A stretch of DNA of 64,000 nucleotides from Noviherbaspirillum sedimenti (GCF_003590835.1 NZ_QYUQ01000002.1:930001-994000); one strand, 5' to 3'; counted from the stretch's first letter, positions 51,532-61,101 are shown. The notes: a model not told the origin generated them from the letters alone. Translations and numbers: made by a program.

Positions 51532-53823
51532 ATGACTATTATTCATAACCTCGGTTTTCCCCGTATCGGTGCAAAGCGTGAACTGAAGTTCGCGCTGGAG
51601 TCATACTGGAAGGGAGAATCCTCACGCGATGCATTGCAAGATCTTGGTGTGCAATTACGCAAGCGCCATTGGGACAACCAGGCAGGCCTGGACTTCGTTC
51701 CCGTGGGAGACTTTGCGTTCTACGACCAGGTCCTTGACATGAGTTTCACGCTGGGCAACCTGCCCGAGCGCGTGCGCGGTTTCCATGGCGATGCGCTGGA
51801 CAACTACTTTCGCGTGGCGCGCGGCCGCTCCGCCCAAGGCGCTGAAGATCATGGTGCTTGTTGCGGCGGCATTGCTGCAGGCGAGATGACCAAGTGGTTC
51901 GACACCAACTACCACTACATTGTCCCCGAGTTCACCGCAGCAACCGAATTCAAGCTCGATGCCTCGCGTCTGCTGGAGCAATTGGCCGAGGCAGAGGCGC
52001 AGGGCGTGAAGGTCAAGCCGGTCATCGTCGGCCCCGTCACTTACCTCGCGCTGGGCAAGACCAAGGATGACTCCGACAAGCTGGCCTTGCTGCCGCGCCT
52101 GCTGCCTGTGTATGCACAGTTGCTGGACACCTTGGCTGCGGAAGGCATCGAGTGGGTGCAGATCGATGAGCCGCTGCTCGTCACCGAGCTTGACAGCGCC
52201 TGGCAGAATGCCTTCAATACCGCGTACGGCCAACTGAAGGACTGCCGCGTCAAACTGCTGCTGGCGACCTATTTTGGCCAATTGCTGGAAAACCGCTCCC
52301 TCGCAGCCCATCTCCCGGTGGCTGGCCTGCATGTTGATGCAATCAATGGCCGCAATGACGTCTTGCCCCTGCTTGAGCTGCTGCCATCGAACAAAGTACT
52401 GTCGCTGGGCGTGATCAATGGCCGCAATATCTGGAAAACCGACCTGCATGCGACGCTCGCATGGCTGGAGCCGGTTCATCGCGCGCTGCAAGACCGTTTG
52501 TGGATCGCGCCATCCTGCTCCTTGTTGCACGTGCCGGTCGATCTGGATAGCGAACAGAAACTGGATCCTGAGATCCGCTCCTGGCTCGCCTTTGCGCTGC
52601 AAAAGCTGGATGAGTTGCAAATCCTGGGTAAGGCCTTGAACAGCGGCCGCGCGTCCGTACAGGAAGCGCTCATCGCGAACCATGCGGCAGTCGAGAAACG
52701 GCGCACATCCAGCCGCGTGCACAATCCCGCGATCAAGGCTGCAATCACCGGAATCGATGCTGCGCTGGGCAAGCGTATCAGCGCATATGAACAACGCGCG
52801 GCGAAGCAAGCCGCTTTGCTAAAGCTGCCGGCTTACCCGACCACGACGATCGGTTCGTTCCCGCAGACCATCGACATCCGTCACGCCCGCAGCGAGTTCA
52901 AGGCCGGACGTCTTGACCTTGCAGGCTACAAGCTTGCGATGCAGGCCGAGATCGGCCGCAGCGTCCGCGAGCAGGAAGCCTTGGGCCTGGACGTGCTGGT
53001 GCACGGCGAGGCCGAGCGCAACGATATGGTGGAGTACTTTGGTGAACAGCTTGAAGGCTATGCGTTCAGCCAATTCGGCTGGGTGCAGTCCTACGGTTCC
53101 CGCTGCGTGAAGCCGCCCATCCTGTTCGGCGACATCAGCCGTCCGCAAGCGATGACGGTCGAATGGATCACTTTTGCGCAATCCCTCACGAAAAAGCCGA
53201 TGAAAGGCATGCTCACCGGCCCGGTGACGATCCTGAACTGGTCTTTCGTACGCGACGATCAGCCGCGTTCGGTCTCGTGCAAGCAGCTTGCACTGGCAAT
53301 TCGCCAGGAAGTGCTGGATCTGGAAAAGGCTGGCGTTCGCGTCATTCAAATCGACGAAGCCGCGCTCCGTGAAGGTCTTCCGCTGCGCAAGCTGCAATGG
53401 CAGGAATACCTCGACTGGGCCGTTGAATCCTTCCGCATCACGGCCAACGGCGTCGAGGACGAGACCCAGATTCATACCCACATGTGCTATTCGGAGTTCA
53501 ACGACATCATCGCGTCGATCGCCGACATGGACGCTGACGTGATTACGATCGAGACCTCGCGTTCGGATATGGAGCTGCTGGATGCGTTCGACAACTTCAA
53601 GTACCCGAACGAAATCGGCCCCGGTGTGTACGACATCCATTCGCCCAACATTCCGACCCAGGAGCACATCGTGCAACTGATGAAAAAGGCGGCGGAGCGT
53701 ATTCCGGCAGAACGGCTGTGGGTGAATCCGGACTGCGGCCTGAAGACGCGTCAATGGGCTGAAGTGCTTCCGGCGCTGAATAACATGGTTGCTGCAGCCA
53801 AAACACTGCGCGAATCCGCCTGA
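51532..53823 (+). CDS. metE: Cobalamin-independent methionine synthase MetE
   Basis: About 763 residues, the normal family length. The N-terminal half begins [21 protein letters not shown] and has [16 protein letters not shown]. The C-terminal catalytic barrel has [27 protein letters not shown] (Zn ligand region), [25 protein letters not shown] (His and Cys zinc ligands) and [10 protein letters not shown] (last Cys). It transfers a methyl group from 5-methyltetrahydropteroyl-triglutamate to homocysteine in the cytosol. The ATG at 51532 has GGGAGC upstream; an ATG at 51478 in frame lies in the promoter. A strong terminator follows. Confidence 0.98.
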   Translation: MTIIHNLGFPRIGAKRELKFALESYWKGESSRDALQDLGVQLRKRHWDNQAGLDFVPVGDFAFYDQVLDMSFTLGNLPERVRGFHGDALDNYFRVARGRSAQGAEDHGACCGGIAAGEMTKWFDTNYHYIVPEFTAATEFKLDASRLLEQLAEAEAQGVKVKPVIVGPVTYLALGKTKDDSDKLALLPRLLPVYAQLLDTLAAEGIEWVQIDEPLLVTELDSAWQNAFNTAYGQLKDCRVKLLLATYFGQLLENRSLAAHLPVAGLHVDAINGRNDVLPLLELLPSNKVLSLGVINGRNIWKTDLHATLAWLEPVHRALQDRLWIAPSCSLLHVPVDLDSEQKLDPEIRSWLAFALQKLDELQILGKALNSGRASVQEALIANHAAVEKRRTSSRVHNPAIKAAITGIDAALGKRISAYEQRAAKQAALLKLPAYPTTTIGSFPQTIDIRHARSEFKAGRLDLAGYKLAMQAEIGRSVREQEALGLDVLVHGEAERNDMVEYFGEQLEGYAFSQFGWVQSYGSRCVKPPILFGDISRPQAMTVEWITFAQSLTKKPMKGMLTGPVTILNWSFVRDDQPRSVSCKQLALAIRQEVLDLEKAGVRVIQIDEAALREGLPLRKLQWQEYLDWAVESFRITANGVEDETQIHTHMCYSEFNDIIASIADMDADVITIETSRSDMELLDAFDNFKYPNEIGPGVYDIHSPNIPTQEHIVQLMKKAAERIPAERLWVNPDCGLKTRQWAEVLPALNNMVAAAKTLRESA

Positions 53824-53830
53824 CCGGCAT

Positions 53831-53867
53831 AAAAAGGCATTCCCTTCGGCAGAAGAGAATGCCTTTC
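53831..53867. terminator. Bidirectional terminator between metE and the valine operon
   Basis: AGGCATTC (53835-53842) pairs with GAATGCCT (53857-53864), an eight-base-pair stem with AAAAA before and TTT after. It sits between convergent transcripts and could serve both. Confidence 0.8.
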
Positions 53868-53894
53868 TGCTTATGGCTTATCGGAAGCCAGCAG

Positions 53895-55025
53895 TTAAAG
53901 ATCGGCCAAGGGATGCCGGTTCCATGCAGGTTCGGCGAAATAGCTCCCCAGTGTCTCCGGCGCCACGTCTTCCAGTGAAGCCGGTTCCCACTGCGGTTTG
54001 CCATCCTTGTCGATCAGCAAGGCGCGAATGCCTTCGGCAAAATCATGACGTGCTGCGCAATGCAGGGATGCGATATATTCCATCCGGAACACGTCTGCCA
54101 GCAGCATGCCTTGCGCCCGTTGCAGCAGCGCGTGTGCCAGCGCGGCCGAGCTGGGCGAACCTGCTGCCAGCGTGGCTGATGCCTTATGCAGCCACGCATC
54201 GTCGATGTCGTTCGCGGCAATGGCTGCAGCGATGCGCCGGATATCGGTATCGCCGCACAGCGCATTGATGGCGGCGAAATGCTTCTGCAGCGGCCCCGGC
54301 ACGGCAAGCGCCGGATCGGCAAAGCGTCGCAACACTTGCGAAAGCAAGGCGTCGTTATCGCGGCGCTGCGCTGTCCACGCTTGCTGCAGCAAGGCTTCAA
54401 GCACCGATGCTTTGCTGGACTGTGGAAGAGCGTAATCCGCCAGCCCGACAAACAAGGCATCGGCTGCGCGCACCTGCGCTCCCGTGAGCGCCAGGAACAG
54501 CCCGGTCTTGCCCGGCATGCGCGACAGCAGCCAAGAACCGCCGACGTCCGGATACAAACCGATCGAAATCTCCGGCATCGCCACCCGCGACTGTTCGGTG
54601 ACGACGCGATGGCTGGCCCCCGACATTAGACCAACGCCGCCGCCCATCACGATGCCGTGCCCCCAGCACAGTACCGGTTTGGAATAGGTGTGAATCAGGT
54701 AATCGAGTCGGTATTCATCTCCAAAGAAATCGGCGGCATAGCGATTGGCAACGACATCGCCACGCGCATCGGAGGCATGATGTTCCCGCATCGAACGGTA
54801 CAGGTTGTGCAGGTCACCGCCCGCACAAAACGCTTTTTCTCCGGCGGCCTGCAAGATCACCAGTGCGATGCTGGCATCGCCGGCCCAGGCATGCAGCTTT
54901 CCCGTCAACAGGTGAACCATGTCCAGCGACAAGGCATTGAGGCTTTTTTCCGCATTGAGCGTAGCGATGCCGATGCGTGTGCCATTAGCGGCAGGATGCT
55001 CCTCGAACAGGACCGGGACCGTCAT
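53895..55025 (-). CDS. 3-hydroxyisobutyryl-CoA hydrolase-type enoyl-CoA hydratase/isomerase
   Basis: About 376 residues, longer than ordinary hydratases and typical of 3-hydroxyisobutyryl-CoA hydrolase. It has the oxyanion segments AFCAGGDLHNLYR and GIVMGGGVGLMSGASHRVVTE, and catalytic Glu/Asp in MPEISIGLYPDVGGSWLLSR. It cleaves 3-hydroxyisobutyryl-CoA to the free acid, the step after the hydratase in valine breakdown. The start ATG at 55025 has GGAGG five bases upstream and shares ATGA with the hydratase gene, so the operon order follows the pathway. Confidence 0.92.
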   Translation of the reverse strand: MTVPVLFEEHPAANGTRIGIATLNAEKSLNALSLDMVHLLTGKLHAWAGDASIALVILQAAGEKAFCAGGDLHNLYRSMREHHASDARGDVVANRYAADFFGDEYRLDYLIHTYSKPVLCWGHGIVMGGGVGLMSGASHRVVTEQSRVAMPEISIGLYPDVGGSWLLSRMPGKTGLFLALTGAQVRAADALFVGLADYALPQSSKASVLEALLQQAWTAQRRDNDALLSQVLRRFADPALAVPGPLQKHFAAINALCGDTDIRRIAAAIAANDIDDAWLHKASATLAAGSPSSAALAHALLQRAQGMLLADVFRMEYIASLHCAARHDFAEGIRALLIDKDGKPQWEPASLEDVAPETLGSYFAEPAWNRHPLADL

Positions 55026-55804
55026 GCGTTCCTCCATTGCGGCGCGCGCTTTTGCAGGAATGCGTTGACGCCTTCCTGCTGGTCGTGGGTGTCGAACAGG
55101 TTGACGAACGTCTCGCGTTCCTGCGGCAGCACTTGTGCGAGCGGTTGGTGGCGCGCACCCTGGATTAGACGTTTACAGGCGGCGATGCTGATGGGGCTCT
55201 GCCTGTCAGCCAGCTTCGCCAGCGCCAGTGCGCGTTCCTTCGCCTGACCGGCCGGCACGACTTCTTCCACCAAGCCGATTTGCAAGGCGGTGGCGGCGCT
55301 GATGCGTTCACCCAGCAGCACCATGCGCTTGGCCCAGCCTTCGCCGACGAGCCACGACAAGTTCTGCGTGCCGCCGGCACAGGGCAGCAGGCCGACCGCC
55401 GCCTCGGGCAGCGCCATCTGCGCCTGTTCTTCCGCAATGCGGATGTCGCAAGCCAGTGCGCATTCCAATCCGCCGCCCATCGCATAGCCGTTGATTGCCG
55501 CGATCGTCACGCCGCGAAAACGAGACAAGGCTTCGAACGCCTCACCGAAGCGGCGCGCCATTTCGCGCGCCATCGCCTTGTCGCCATCGGCGAATTGCTT
55601 GAGGTCGGCGCCAGCGGAAAAGAATTTCTCTCCCTGGCCGGTCAGCACCAGGCTGACGATCTCGCGGTTCGCATCCAGATCATGTACGAGCTGCGTCAAT
55701 GCGATCAGGCCATCACGCGTAAAAGTGTTGGCAGACGGATTGGACAGGGTGACGACGGCAGTATGACCGGCGATCTCAATCTGCAGGTTGGTGTAGTTGT
55801 TCAT
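55022..55804 (-). CDS. Enoyl-CoA hydratase
   Basis: A 260-residue crotonase. The first oxyanion-hole motif is FFSAGADLKQFADGD. GYAMGGGLECALACDIRIAEEQAQMALPEAAVGLLPCAGGTQNL carries the second oxyanion Gly and one catalytic Glu in the standard place. In this operon it should hydrate methacrylyl-CoA in valine catabolism. Its stop overlaps the hydrolase start, and its start overlaps the acyl-CoA dehydrogenase stop by four bases (ATGA), so it is coupled on both sides. Confidence 0.93.
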   Translation of the reverse strand: MNNYTNLQIEIAGHTAVVTLSNPSANTFTRDGLIALTQLVHDLDANREIVSLVLTGQGEKFFSAGADLKQFADGDKAMAREMARRFGEAFEALSRFRGVTIAAINGYAMGGGLECALACDIRIAEEQAQMALPEAAVGLLPCAGGTQNLSWLVGEGWAKRMVLLGERISAATALQIGLVEEVVPAGQAKERALALAKLADRQSPISIAACKRLIQGARHQPLAQVLPQERETFVNLFDTHDQQEGVNAFLQKRAPQWRNA

Positions 55805-56961
55805 CGAATTTCTCCAGGTGAAGTGGTGTCAAGCAAATGGCGGGCGACAATGCAACGCATGATTTCATTGGTGCCTTCAAGGATCTGGTGTACCCGTGCG
55901 TCGCGCACCAGGCGTTCCAGCGGGTATTCGCGGATGTAGCCGTAGCCACCGTGAATCTGTAACGCTTCATTGCAGACCGTAAAGCCAATGTCTGTCGCCA
56001 GTCGCTTGGCCATTGCACAATACGCAGTCGCATGAGGCGCCTTTGCATCGAGTTTGGTTGCGGCCAGGCGCACCATATGGCGTGCAGCCACAAGTTCGGT
56101 CAACATGTCGGCAAGCTTGAACTGGATAGCCTGGAAATCCGCCAGCGCGCGATTAAACTGGCGGCGTTCGGCAACATACCGCTGCGCGGCATCGAGCGCG
56201 CCTTGCGCCGCGCCGACCGAGCAGGTCGCGATATTGATGCGGCCGCCGTCCAGCCCGCGCATCGCAATCTTGAAGCCTTCGCCTTCCTGGCCAAGCAGGT
56301 GATCTGCTGGAACGCGAACGTTGTCGAAAGTAATCGCGCGCGTCGGCTGGCTGTTCCAGCCCATTTTTTCTTCCTTGCGGCCGTAGGCGATACCAGGCAC
56401 GTCGGCCGGAACCGCAAAGGCGGAAATGCCCGCCGCGCCGGGGCTGCCGGTGCGTGCCATCACCACCAGCAGGTCGGTTTCGCCGGCACCTGAGATGAAC
56501 GCCTTGCAGCCGTTGAGGACATACCCATCGGCGCTGCGTTCGGCACGCGTCTTCAATGCCGCCGCATCCGATCCGGCGCCCGGTTCGGTCAGGCAGTAGG
56601 ATGCCAGTTTCCTGCCGCTGGCGAGTAGGGGGCCCCAATGCGCGCGTAGCGCAGGCGCTCCCCAGGTGCACAGCATCCAGGTCGCCATGTTGTGGATCGT
56701 GAGATAGGCCGTGGTGGACGGGTCGGCTGCGGCCAGCTCCTCGAACACGATCGTGGCGTCCAGCCGCGACAGGCCGAGCCCGCCGGTTTCTTCCGGTGAA
56801 TAGATGCCGCAAAAGCCGAGTTCGCCCGCCTTGGCGAGCGTACTTTTCGGGAACAGGGCATGAGCGTCCCAATGCGCGGCATGCGGGGCCAGTTCGCGTG
56901 CCGCGAAATCGTGCGCAGTCTGGCGGAACGCCAGTTGCTCTTGCGTGAGGTCGAAATTCAT
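55801..56961 (-). CDS. Acyl-CoA dehydrogenase, probably isobutyryl-CoA dehydrogenase
   Basis: A 386-residue flavoprotein. Family signatures are CLTEPGAGSDAAALKTRAE, GGRINIATCSVGAAQGALDAA, and near the C-terminus ALQIHGGYGYIREYPLERLVRDARVHQILEGTNEIMR, with the catalytic Glu in the EGTNE segment. Context (hydratase and 3-hydroxyisobutyryl-CoA hydrolase after it, mmsA scar before it) indicates isobutyryl-CoA to methacrylyl-CoA in valine breakdown; specificity cannot be proved from sequence. It begins 13 bases after the mmsA scar's stop. Confidence 0.92.
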   Translation of the reverse strand: MNFDLTQEQLAFRQTAHDFAARELAPHAAHWDAHALFPKSTLAKAGELGFCGIYSPEETGGLGLSRLDATIVFEELAAADPSTTAYLTIHNMATWMLCTWGAPALRAHWGPLLASGRKLASYCLTEPGAGSDAAALKTRAERSADGYVLNGCKAFISGAGETDLLVVMARTGSPGAAGISAFAVPADVPGIAYGRKEEKMGWNSQPTRAITFDNVRVPADHLLGQEGEGFKIAMRGLDGGRINIATCSVGAAQGALDAAQRYVAERRQFNRALADFQAIQFKLADMLTELVAARHMVRLAATKLDAKAPHATAYCAMAKRLATDIGFTVCNEALQIHGGYGYIREYPLERLVRDARVHQILEGTNEIMRCIVARHLLDTTSPGEIR

Positions 56962-56974
56962 CGCGTTCTCCGCA

Positions 56975-57115
56975 TCACTTGAGAGCGATAGTCGTATTGA
57001 CGCCGACGGACGAAGTGCTGTCGTCGAACCAGCGCTGCGTCACGGTCTTGATCGGCAGTTTGACGGTAGGGGCAAAGGGCGAGGCGGCCGCATGGGCTTG
57101 TGCCGGATTGGTCAT
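56975..57115 (-). pseudogene. mmsA: mmsA (methylmalonate-semialdehyde dehydrogenase) internal-deletion scar
   Basis: This 46-codon frame has a normal ribosome site (AAGGAAAC) and ATG. Its first ~22 residues end TVKLPI, the MmsA N-terminus (usual PTVKLLINGEF). Its last ~24 residues, KTVTQRWFDDSTSS then GVNTTIALK, are the MmsA C-terminus (usual ETKTVTARWFDD then GVNTTI). Roughly 450 codons between, including the NAD site and catalytic Cys, are missing, and the join is in frame. The full enzyme oxidises methylmalonate semialdehyde to propionyl-CoA, the last step of valine degradation. As an operon leader the scar still allows translation into the downstream dehydrogenase. A natural deletion or an engineered in-frame knockout would look the same. 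Confidence 0.75.
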
Positions 57116-57592
57116 GGTCAGTTTCCTTGAATCAGGGCTGTGCTGCAATCGATACAGCCGTTTGATGTAAAGGGAGCCGGGCAGCAGCCTTCCTTGTGCT
57201 GATGCACCGGACCCGCGGACTGAGCGCTGCAAGAGGGGACATTGCGCGCCCCGGCAGTACACCCTCCGTGCACGGCCGAGACCCAAGGAATGACAGGAAA
57301 AGAAAAATCGAATAAGGCCGACTCGCCGCGCAGGCAAGCACGAAACCTTTTATCGAACGCTGCCTCCCGCAACCATTCCTGATAGATCATCAGGCCGGTA
57401 TCCGGGCTTGCAAGACTTGCCGCGTCGCCTTCCCAGTCCATTGACCAGTGGCATGAAAGACGCGACCACACTTGCTTACCGTTGCGGGGGCAGCAGCGGC
57501 ATGGTGTCACGTATTACAGACACGCACCGCTTTCCCGTTTAACTGCACGCCGGAATCGGTGTGCAGCACCTGATGATTAACGATAACATTAA
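57116..57592. other. Non-coding or decayed stretch upstream of the mmsA scar
   Basis: About 477 bases hold no gene I recognise. A minus-strand frame (57118-57510, 130 codons) contains a protein-like middle (MDWEGDAASLASPDTGLMIY and EWLREAAFDKRFRACL) but a Cys-rich, low-quality end and no ribosome site. It may be a decayed coding fragment or the leader of the valine operon. The stretch ends at a perfect palindrome. Confidence 0.4.
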
Positions 57593-57608
57593 TTTACGTT
57601 AACGTAAA
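57593..57608. promoter_or_regulatory. Perfect 16-bp palindrome, candidate LiuR-type operator
   Basis: TTTACGTTAACGTAAA is perfectly symmetric and lies in an AT-rich stretch upstream of the valine operon. It resembles, from memory, the sites of LiuR, the MerR-family regulator of branched-chain amino acid degradation in Proteobacteria. No liuR gene is in the window. Confidence 0.5.
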
Positions 57609-57639
57609 CATTAAGGCTGCATATGGCCCACGCAGTTTC

Positions 57640-57867
57640 GAGAATAATGATTCCCTCGATTGGGTTCAAAAGTGTGTCCAGGCTTCGGGAACGACGGAGG
57701 TCGCTGCCACGTGTGCCCGTCGCTGGGTCGTGGAACGTACGCATAGTTGGATGAACCGGTTTCGCGGATTGCTCATCCGCTGGGAAAAGAAGTCGGAAAA
57801 TTATCTGGCCTTTTTGCATATCGCGTGCGGTGTCATTGCGTGGCGAGCAACGGGCCTATTGGGATAG
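57640..57867 (+). mobile_element. IS5-family transposase C-terminal remnant
   Basis: From about 57640 to the TAG at 57865-57867 the plus strand reads the end of a DDE transposase: CARRWVVERTHSWMNRFRGL, then LIRWEKKSENYLAFLHIACG and IAWRATGLLG. The RRWVVERT-x-x-W block contains the last catalytic Glu region of IS5-type enzymes. The N-terminal two thirds and any ribosome site are absent, and I see no clear terminal inverted repeats. It is a dead fragment between the valine operon and the acyl-CoA synthetase gene. Confidence 0.85.
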
Positions 57868-57965
57868 TCTCTAAGTGAAGTCAGAGCCGCAAACCGGCCT
57901 TGATTCCGAAATTACTCTGTTCTGGGTCAATTCCATAGCTGAACCCGGACAACTGTCTGGAAAAA

Positions 57966-57989
57966 GTGTACCTTTTTTAATGGGTACAC
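57966..57989. promoter_or_regulatory. Inverted repeat at the acyl-CoA synthetase promoter
   Basis: GTGTACC (57966-57972) and GGTACAC (57983-57989) form a perfect seven-base inverted repeat around a T-rich spacer, 33 bases before the synthetase start. The MocR/GntR-type regulator encoded downstream is the likely ligand. Confidence 0.5.
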
Positions 57990-58022
57990 CAAGTGCTATT
58001 GTGGTCGCGTCAAGGAGAATTG

Positions 58023-59702
58023 ATGCAACCGCATGATGGAGACAAAACAATGATCGGACCGGAACACTACAGCCTTCAAGGCAAGGTCGACTACAAGTGG
58101 CGTATCCAGGAGCATTTCAATATCGCCCGGGAAGTGTGCGACAAATGGGCAGACGGCACGGGCAGGCCTGCCCTGGTATATGAAGACAAGACCGGAAAGG
58201 TCACGACGTATTCCTTCGACCAGATCAAGACGCTATCAAACCAGCTGGCAAACACGCTGACCAAGGCAGGCCTGCGACGCGGCGACCGCATCGGCATCTT
58301 CCTTTCGCAAGGCGTCGAAACCCTGATTTCCCATGTTGCAGCCTACAAGATCGGGGCGGTCACAGTGCCGCTGTTTTACCTGTTCGGTCCCGATGCCATC
58401 AGCTACCGGCTTAACAATAGCGCCGCAAAGCTCTTGATCACCGATGCGGCCGGCATGGGCAAGGTCTCGGCTGTCCGGGATGAACTGGCTGCACTACAGC
58501 AAATCCTGTATGTGGAAGATCCCGGAGTAGCCGTGCCGGACAGTGCGCAAGGTTTCTGGGGCAGCTTGCGGCAAGAATTTCCAGAATTCACGACGGTTGA
58601 CACGCTGGCCGACGACCCTGCAATCATCATCTATACTTCGGGCACAACCGGCAAGGCAAAAGGCGCCTTGCACAGCCATCGCATCCTGCTCGGTCACCTG
58701 CCGGGCGTGGAAGTTTCGCACGATGGTTTTCCCCAGGCCGGAGACCTGTTCTGGACGCCCGCCGACTGGGCCTGGATCGGCGGATTGTTCGATGTATTGA
58801 TGCCGTCGCTCTACCATGGCATTCCGGTGCTGGCAAAAAGGCTGGAAAAATTCGAGCCGGAGGCAGTTTTCGATCTGCTGGAGCGCCACCAGGTGCGCAA
58901 TGTATTTTTTCCGCCGACCGCCCTGAAGATGCTGCGTATCGTGGAAAAGCCGAATGAAAGATGGCACTATCACTTGCGCTCCGTCGCCAGTGGCGGCGAA
59001 TCCCTGGGGAGCGACCTGATCGCCTGGGGGCAGCAGGTTTTCGGCGTCACCATTAACGAGTTCTACGGCCAGACCGAATGCAATCTGGTCGTGTCGTCTT
59101 CCGCAACGCTGTATCCGCCAAAGCCCGGCAGCATGGGCCGTGCAGTCCCGGGACATGACGTGCAGATCGTCGACGAGCAGGGCAACGTCCTGCCTGCGGG
59201 TGCAACCGGCAATATTGCGGTGCGCCGCCCGGACCCCGTCATGTTCCTCGGCTATTGGCAAAACCCGGAAGCCACCAAGGAAAAGTTCGCCGGCGACTTC
59301 CTGGTGACAGGCGATCTCGGCACGATGGATGCGGATGGCTACATCACCTACCTCGGCCGCAATGACGATGTCATTACCAGCGCCGGCTATCGCATCGGCC
59401 CGGCGCCGATCGAGGAATGCCTCATGCGCCATCCGGCGGTGAAGCTGGCCGCTGTCATCGGCGTGAAGGACGAGGTCAGGACCGAAATCGTCAAGGCATT
59501 CATTGTGCTGCGTGACGGATTCTCGCCGTCGCAAAGCCTCTTCAAGGAAATACAGGGCTTCGTGCGGGACCGCCTTGCCGCGCACGAATACCCCAGGGAT
59601 ATCGCTTTCGTCGATGCCTTGCCGACCACGCCGACCGGCAAGATCATGCGCCGCGCATTGAAGCAGCAGGAAGAATCCGGCGCTGGCGCCATCGCCCAAT
59701 AA
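58023..59702 (+). CDS. Acyl-CoA synthetase (AMP-forming, Acs/medium-chain type)
   Basis: About 559 residues; start supported by AAGGAG. The ANL superfamily motifs are present: IIYTSGTTGKAKGALHSH (P-loop), FTPADWAWIGGL-like region FWTPADWAWIGGL, FYGQTECNLVV, TGDLGTMDADGY, and the adenylation Lys in PTTPTGKIMRRALK. The sequence is of the acetyl/medium-chain acyl-CoA synthetase branch that also includes benzoate-type ligases. It activates a carboxylic acid to its CoA ester in the cytosol. It is followed 59 bases later by a periplasmic binding protein, suggesting uptake and activation of the same acid. Substrate unknown. Confidence 0.92.
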   Translation: MQPHDGDKTMIGPEHYSLQGKVDYKWRIQEHFNIAREVCDKWADGTGRPALVYEDKTGKVTTYSFDQIKTLSNQLANTLTKAGLRRGDRIGIFLSQGVETLISHVAAYKIGAVTVPLFYLFGPDAISYRLNNSAAKLLITDAAGMGKVSAVRDELAALQQILYVEDPGVAVPDSAQGFWGSLRQEFPEFTTVDTLADDPAIIIYTSGTTGKAKGALHSHRILLGHLPGVEVSHDGFPQAGDLFWTPADWAWIGGLFDVLMPSLYHGIPVLAKRLEKFEPEAVFDLLERHQVRNVFFPPTALKMLRIVEKPNERWHYHLRSVASGGESLGSDLIAWGQQVFGVTINEFYGQTECNLVVSSSATLYPPKPGSMGRAVPGHDVQIVDEQGNVLPAGATGNIAVRRPDPVMFLGYWQNPEATKEKFAGDFLVTGDLGTMDADGYITYLGRNDDVITSAGYRIGPAPIEECLMRHPAVKLAAVIGVKDEVRTEIVKAFIVLRDGFSPSQSLFKEIQGFVRDRLAAHEYPRDIAFVDALPTTPTGKIMRRALKQQEESGAGAIAQ

Positions 59703-59761
59703 AAAAACAATAAGCATTCAATTCAGTAATTGCAGTACCTCATCCATTCATAGGAGACAAA

Positions 59762-60976
59762 ATGAAAATGACCAAATCAAGAATCGCAGGCCTCGTCGGC
59801 GTCGCGCTTGCCGGACTGGCCTTCAATACCGCCAGCGCCCAGGTGTCCGGCGACGTCGTGAAAATCGGCTTTGTCACCGATATCTCCGGCACCTATGCCG
59901 ATATCGACGGCCCCGGCGGCGTCGAGGCGATCCGCATGGCGATCCAGGAAATGGGCGGCAGCATCAATGGCAAGAAAATCGAGGTGGTGTATGCAGACCA
60001 CCTCAACAAGGCCGACGTTGCCGCCAGCAAGGCGCGGGAATGGTTCGACCAGCAGGGCGTGGACGTTTTGATCGGCGGCACCAACTCCGCCACCAGTCTG
60101 GCAATGGCCAAGGTCGCCACCGAAAAGAAGAAGCCATTCTTTGCGGTCGGCGCGGGCAGCTCGCGCCTGACCAATGAGGAATGTTCGCCATACACGGTCC
60201 ACTATGCGTACGACACCATTGCGCTGGCGCGCGGCACCGGCGGCGCGGTGGTCAAGCAGGGCGGCAAGTCGTGGTTTTTCCTGACAGCCGATTATGCCTT
60301 TGGCGCTTCGCTGGAGAAAGACACTTCTGACATCGTCAAGGCATCGGGCGGCACCGTGGTCGGTTCGGTAAAACACCCGATCTCCGCCTCGGACTTTTCC
60401 TCGTTCCTGTTGCAGGCGCAATCCTCCAAGGCGCAGATCCTGGGCTTGGCCAACGCCGGCGGCGACACGATCAATTCGATCAAGGCCGCCAATGAATTTG
60501 GCGTCGTCAAGACCATGAAGCTGGCCGGTCTGCTGATGTTCATCAACGATATCCACTCAATCGGCCTGAACCAGGCCCAGGACATGTACCTGACCGACAG
60601 CTGGTACTGGGACAAGGATGAACAGAGCCGCAAATGGGCGAAAGCGTACTTTGCGCGCATGAAAAAGATGCCGTCAAGCCTGCAAGCCGGCGACTATTCT
60701 TCTGCCTTGCAATACCTCAAGGCCGTCAAGGAAGTAGGCACCGATGATGCCGACAAGGTACTCGCCCAGATCCGCAAGTCGAAACTGAACGACATGTTCG
60801 TCAAGGATGGCACCGTGCGTCCGGACGGCCGCATGGTGCATGACATGTACCTGATGCAGGTGAAAAAGCCGGGCGAATCGAAGTATCCCTGGGATTACTA
60901 CAAACTGTTGCAAACGATTCCCGGCGACCAGGCTTTCCTGTCCAAATCCGAGAGCAAATGTGCGCTCTGGAAGTAA
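59762..60976 (+). CDS. ABC transporter periplasmic substrate-binding protein (branched-chain amino acid type)
   Basis: A 404-residue secreted type I periplasmic binding protein. The signal peptide is KSRIAGLVGVALAGLAFNTASA. The LivJ/LivK-like fold begins VVKIGFVTDISGTYADIDGPGG and has GGTNSATSLAMAKVA and ADYAFGASLEKD. A TAGGAGACAAA ribosome site precedes the ATG. No permease or ATPase genes are adjacent, so it must use subunits coded elsewhere, or the set is split. Relatives next to acyl-CoA ligases often bind aromatic or short organic acids. Confidence 0.92.
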   Translation: MKMTKSRIAGLVGVALAGLAFNTASAQVSGDVVKIGFVTDISGTYADIDGPGGVEAIRMAIQEMGGSINGKKIEVVYADHLNKADVAASKAREWFDQQGVDVLIGGTNSATSLAMAKVATEKKKPFFAVGAGSSRLTNEECSPYTVHYAYDTIALARGTGGAVVKQGGKSWFFLTADYAFGASLEKDTSDIVKASGGTVVGSVKHPISASDFSSFLLQAQSSKAQILGLANAGGDTINSIKAANEFGVVKTMKLAGLLMFINDIHSIGLNQAQDMYLTDSWYWDKDEQSRKWAKAYFARMKKMPSSLQAGDYSSALQYLKAVKEVGTDDADKVLAQIRKSKLNDMFVKDGTVRPDGRMVHDMYLMQVKKPGESKYPWDYYKLLQTIPGDQAFLSKSESKCALWK

Positions 60977-61015
60977 GGCAAGATATTCAGCAGTAACGCT
61001 GCAGAAATGAGGGGA

Positions 61016-61046
61016 GGGGGCGACTCACTGGCCGCCCCCTTTTTTC
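61016..61046 (+). terminator. Terminator after the substrate-binding protein gene
   Basis: GGGGGCG (61016-61022) pairs with CGCCCCC (61033-61039) and is followed by a run of T to 61045. It is a strong intrinsic terminator, ending the synthetase/binding-protein transcript before the regulator gene. Confidence 0.9.
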
Positions 61047-61101
61047 GCGTGCACACGAAGCTATCCGGGGGAGCCGATCCTGTATACTTGAAACGTGGAT
61101 A

